From assembly GCA_013177935.1 (NCBI GenBank), contig JABLXZ010000004.1:124001-188000 (forward strand): a stretch of DNA of 64,000 nt. Reading direction: 5' to 3'. A program made the translations under genes and the position numbers. Positions within the stretch are counted from its first letter, which is position 1, and each line of letters opens with the position of its first letter. The stretch is from a candidate division WOR-3 bacterium. Lineage in GTDB: Bacteria; Hydrothermota; Tepidihabitantia; Tepidihabitantales; Tepidihabitantaceae. Positions 61,682 through 64,000 of this stretch are shown piece after piece. The notes beneath the pieces were generated by a model. It worked only from the letters and a program-made list of their open reading frames with translations, was not told where the DNA came from and did not search any database.

Positions 61682-62077
61682 TCACTTTATTTCCACCTTT
61701 GCGCCCACCTCTTCAAGTTTTGCCTTCAGCTTTTCCGCCTCCTCTTTTGTGGCGTTCTCTTTTATCACACTTGGCGTTTTGTCAATGATATCCTTTGCCT
61801 CTTTAAGCCCCAGCTGTGTCAAAGCCCTGAGCTCCTTCAACACCTGAATCTTTTTGTCCCCAACCGAAACCAGGGTCACGGTGAACTCAGTCTTATCCTC
61901 AGCCTTCGCTTCACCCGCGGCTGGCGCACCAGCGGCTTGCGGCACCGCTCCGGCCGCAACAAACGCTGGCGCCGTTACCCCAAACTTATCTTTAAGTTCT
62001 TTGACCAGTGCGGCAAGTTCCGTCACGGTCAGGCTCTCAATTGTTGAGACCAACTGCTGGATTTTATCCTCTGCCAT
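61682..62077 (-). CDS. rplL: 50S ribosomal protein L7/L12
   Basis: The ATG at 62077 ([25 protein letters not shown]) is chosen over one ten codons upstream because AGGAGG lies six bases before it and it matches the usual L12 start. The 131 residues comprise the dimerisation helices, an Ala/Pro-rich hinge (about 40-58) and the globular domain ([36 protein letters not shown]) that recruits translation factors. Confidence 0.97.
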   Translation of the reverse strand: MAEDKIQQLVSTIESLTVTELAALVKELKDKFGVTAPAFVAAGAVPQAAGAPAAGEAKAEDKTEFTVTLVSVGDKKIQVLKELRALTQLGLKEAKDIIDKTPSVIKENATKEEAEKLKAKLEEVGAKVEIK

Positions 62078-62129
62078 AAATCCTCCTGTTCTCCTTTCCT
62101 TTGCCAAAAATAGGGTCCAGAACTGAGTA

Positions 62130-62159
62130 TCGGTTATGACCTGTTTTCAGGTCAACCGA
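62130..62159 (-). other. Long hairpin between rplJ and rplL
   Basis: On the minus strand TCGGTT-GACCTG (62159-62148) pairs with CAGGTC-AACCGA (62143-62130, with a two-base bulge) over an AAAA loop. It lies mid-gap in a 126-base spacer. It could set L12 to L10 stoichiometry by partial termination or RNA protection. Confidence 0.5.
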
Positions 62160-62203
62160 TAAAACCCGATGTTTTTTAACTACATTACTTAGAAGCAGCA
62201 ATT

Positions 62204-62755
62204 TTACTCTCCTGCTGGAACTTCCGATTTCGCCTCTGCTCGAGGGCGACGAGAAATCTCTTCCAATGCCCATACCAGCTCTCCTAACAATCCCTCTAAC
62301 ACACCGACCAGTCCGGACAGCGGGGAGCTGAGCAATCCCACCAGCTGCGCCCGGACATCCTCTTTTGTGGGCAATGTTGCCAGCAACTCAAACTGCGATG
62401 CTGGATAAATCGTCTTTTCGAGATAAGCACCCTTGAATTTGATCCCGGACACCAGTTCCTTCGCCTCTTTCAAAAGCCGGGCTGGTGCCACCGGGTCTTC
62501 GGGTGCAAATATCAGCGAAGTCGGACCGCGCAGTATGTCGGCAATTGCTCTGGGCACACCGCACTCCTCGAGCGCCCGCAGCGCTAAGGTATTTTTCACA
62601 ACCTTAACCGTTAAATTCTTCTCCCGGGCGCGGCGCCGCAACTCATTAAAATCGTTCGCCGCCACACCGGTAAAGTCCACAAAAAAAATCGACTGCGCCC
62701 GTCCAATCTGTTCTCGTAACTCCTCAATAACCTTAGTCTTTTCTTCTTTTGCCAT
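62204..62755 (-). CDS. rplJ: 50S ribosomal protein L10
   Basis: The 183-residue stalk-base protein has VIEELREQIGRAQSIFFVDFTGVAANDFNELRRRAREKNLTVKVVKNTLALRALEE and a C-terminal helix that binds L12 dimers. It starts one base after rplA ends, so there is no room for the long L10-binding leader found upstream of rplJ in Escherichia coli. Confidence 0.97.
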   Translation of the reverse strand: MAKEEKTKVIEELREQIGRAQSIFFVDFTGVAANDFNELRRRAREKNLTVKVVKNTLALRALEECGVPRAIADILRGPTSLIFAPEDPVAPARLLKEAKELVSGIKFKGAYLEKTIYPASQFELLATLPTKEDVRAQLVGLLSSPLSGLVGVLEGLLGELVWALEEISRRPRAEAKSEVPAGE

Positions 62756-62756
62756 A

Positions 62757-63467
62757 TTACACCTCGCGTCTTACCGAATCGGTAAACTCTTTTGGGTCAA
62801 CCCGTACCCCAACACCCATCGTCGAAGAAAGCACTACTTTTCGAATAAACTGCCCCTTGGCACTCGCGGGTTTACTCCTTATCAACTCCGCCATAAACGA
62901 ACGAATATTTTCTATTAGCTGCTTTTCATCAAAAGAGACCTTTCCCACCGCCGCATGAACATTGCCCGTTTTATCCGTTCGATAACTAATCCGTCCCGCT
63001 TTAAGTGCCTTAATTGCCAGCCCGATGTCAAAAGTAACCGTCTGGGTTTTCGGGGACGGCATCAACCCTTTGGGTCCTAAAATTTTACCTAGCCGTCCGA
63101 CACCCGCCATCGTATCCGGAGTTGCAACCGCCACATCAAAATCGGTCCATCCCGAACTAATCTTTTCAATCAAATCCTCAAAGCCCACATAGTCAGCACC
63201 AGCCGCCTGGGCTTCATCCACCTTATCACCCTTCACAAATGCCAAAACTCGCACCTTTTTCCCCGTCCCATGCGGTAAACTTACTGTGCCGGAAACCATC
63301 TGGTCCTGCTTCTTCGGGTCAATTCCTAATTTCACCGCCACCTCAACCGACTCATCGAACTTCGCATTGGCATTTTCCTTTACCAAACGCACCGCTTCAT
63401 TCAGGGAATAAAGTCGATTCCGGTCCACCTTCTGGCGCAACTGTTCATATCGTTTGCTGTGCCTCAT
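62757..63467 (-). CDS. rplA: 50S ribosomal protein L1
   Basis: The 236-residue protein has [50 protein letters not shown], the central [46 protein letters not shown] and a standard C-terminus. L1 forms the mobile stalk at the tRNA exit site and usually represses its own operon. It starts immediately after rplK. Confidence 0.97.
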   Translation of the reverse strand: MRHSKRYEQLRQKVDRNRLYSLNEAVRLVKENANAKFDESVEVAVKLGIDPKKQDQMVSGTVSLPHGTGKKVRVLAFVKGDKVDEAQAAGADYVGFEDLIEKISSGWTDFDVAVATPDTMAGVGRLGKILGPKGLMPSPKTQTVTFDIGLAIKALKAGRISYRTDKTGNVHAAVGKVSFDEKQLIENIRSFMAELIRSKPASAKGQFIRKVVLSSTMGVGVRVDPKEFTDSVRREV

Positions 63468-63899
63468 TTAATCCTCCTCCACGGTCAGACCCATCGACTT
63501 TGCCGTACCCTCGATAATCCGCATCGCCGCCTCAATACTGGCAGCGTTCAAATCCTTCATCTTCCGCTGGGCGATATTTCGCAAAACCGACCGCTTAACC
63601 ACACCAACCTTTGCGCGATTAGGTTCGCCCGAACCCTTTGCCAGACCAACCGCCTGTTTTAACAGCACCGATGCTGGTGGGCTCTTTATTTCAAAGGTAA
63701 ACTTGCGGTCCGAGTATATTGTCACCACAACCGGAATAATCATTCCTGGTGGCTCCTTACGCGTCGCCTCGTTAACCGCCTTAATAAACTCTGCAATATT
63801 AACACCGTGCTGACCCAATGCCGGGCCCACCGGCGGTGCCGCTGTTGCCTGTCCCGCCGGTATCTGAAGTTTTACCACCGCCTGAACTTTCTTCGCCAT
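63468..63899 (-). CDS. rplK: 50S ribosomal protein L11
   Basis: The 143 residues start [46 protein letters not shown] and end in the rRNA-binding domain ([13 protein letters not shown]). L11 forms part of the GTPase-associated centre. It follows nusG by eleven bases, with an AGGAGG site. Confidence 0.98.
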   Translation of the reverse strand: MAKKVQAVVKLQIPAGQATAAPPVGPALGQHGVNIAEFIKAVNEATRKEPPGMIIPVVVTIYSDRKFTFEIKSPPASVLLKQAVGLAKGSGEPNRAKVGVVKRSVLRNIAQRKMKDLNAASIEAAMRIIEGTAKSMGLTVEED

Positions 63900-63910
63900 A
63901 AACTTGCCTC

Positions 63911-64000
63911 CTAAATCGGCTGGACCTCAAGAAAATCGAGGTCGATTGGCGTCGGTCTGCCAAATATCGTCACAATAACTTTGACCCGCCGCCGCTCACT
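63911..64000 (-). CDS. nusG: Transcription antitermination factor NusG, C-terminal end only (cut by the window)
   Basis: The last 29 codons read [19 protein letters not shown] then [10 protein letters not shown] and stop. This is the KOW-domain ending of NusG ([16 protein letters not shown]). It precedes rplK, the standard gene order. The rest lies outside the window. Confidence 0.9.
   Translation of the reverse strand, partial: SERRRVKVIVTIFGRPTPIDLDFLEVQPI

Overview
The window looks like a chromosomal segment of an uncultured Gram-negative (diderm) bacterium. It has outer-membrane beta-barrels, a PorV-like protein, a patatin/BamA-type outer-membrane protein, a bactofilin, and several secreted proteins ending in C-terminal sorting domains of the type IX secretion (T9SS) kind. 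Together with the TPR-rich sigma-54 activator and helix-hairpin-helix barrel protein, this suggests a lineage near the Bacteroidetes/Chlorobi/Fibrobacteres assemblage, possibly candidate phylum WOR-3. That placement is inference and was not tested by phylogeny.

Layout. 1-12 kb holds housekeeping genes: a TPR protein, a frame-disrupted DUF559 endonuclease gene, DUF4159 and PHP proteins, a formiminotransferase-cyclodeaminase, tRNA-Leu(GAG), deoB-cdd (nucleoside salvage), serS, and an acyP-ribD-ribE-radical SAM operon. 12-38 kb is the accessory part. A duplicated locus lies in inverted orientation at 12.5-14.3 kb and 35.5-38.8 kb. Between the copies are a gingipain-type C25 protease, a sigma-54 control unit (activator gene, two palindromes, a -24/-12 promoter and two tiny membrane proteins), fabG, an M6 protease, a bactofilin, a YadA-head/S74 surface protein, and a six-gene minus-strand operon. 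That operon encodes a PorV-like protein, a helix-hairpin-helix barrel, another outer-membrane protein, a 5'-nucleotidase, a RecJ-like exonuclease and an RlmI-like methyltransferase. 39-53 kb holds mnmG with a QueG-like protein, a patatin/barrel protein, RNase P RNA, two paralogous EIIA-permease fusions around a UspA-like gene, a GT39-type glycosyltransferase with TPRs, and a canonical recJ. 53-64 kb is the transcription/translation cluster nusG-rplK-rplA-rplJ-rplL-rpoB-rpoC-rpsL-rpsG on the minus strand.

Regulation. Many promoters read as TTGACA-N16-TATAAT variants, and at least six lie only 6-8 bases before a start codon, which implies leaderless mRNAs next to genes with strong Shine-Dalgarno sites. 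A well-formed sigma-54 promoter with two upstream TGTCT/AGACA palindromes sits beside its presumed activator gene. The two copies of the duplicated locus share a structured 5' leader whose helices carry compensating base changes and whose apical loop holds a 5-base tandem repeat of different length (3 versus 6 units). The leader and signal peptide are nearly identical between copies while the mature secreted proteins have diverged strongly.

The strongest candidates for something undescribed are this duplicated secreted-protein locus with its leader RNA, the sigma-54 unit driving two unknown membrane micro-proteins, and the operon joining a DNA-binding-type motif on an outer-membrane barrel to nuclease and nucleotidase genes.
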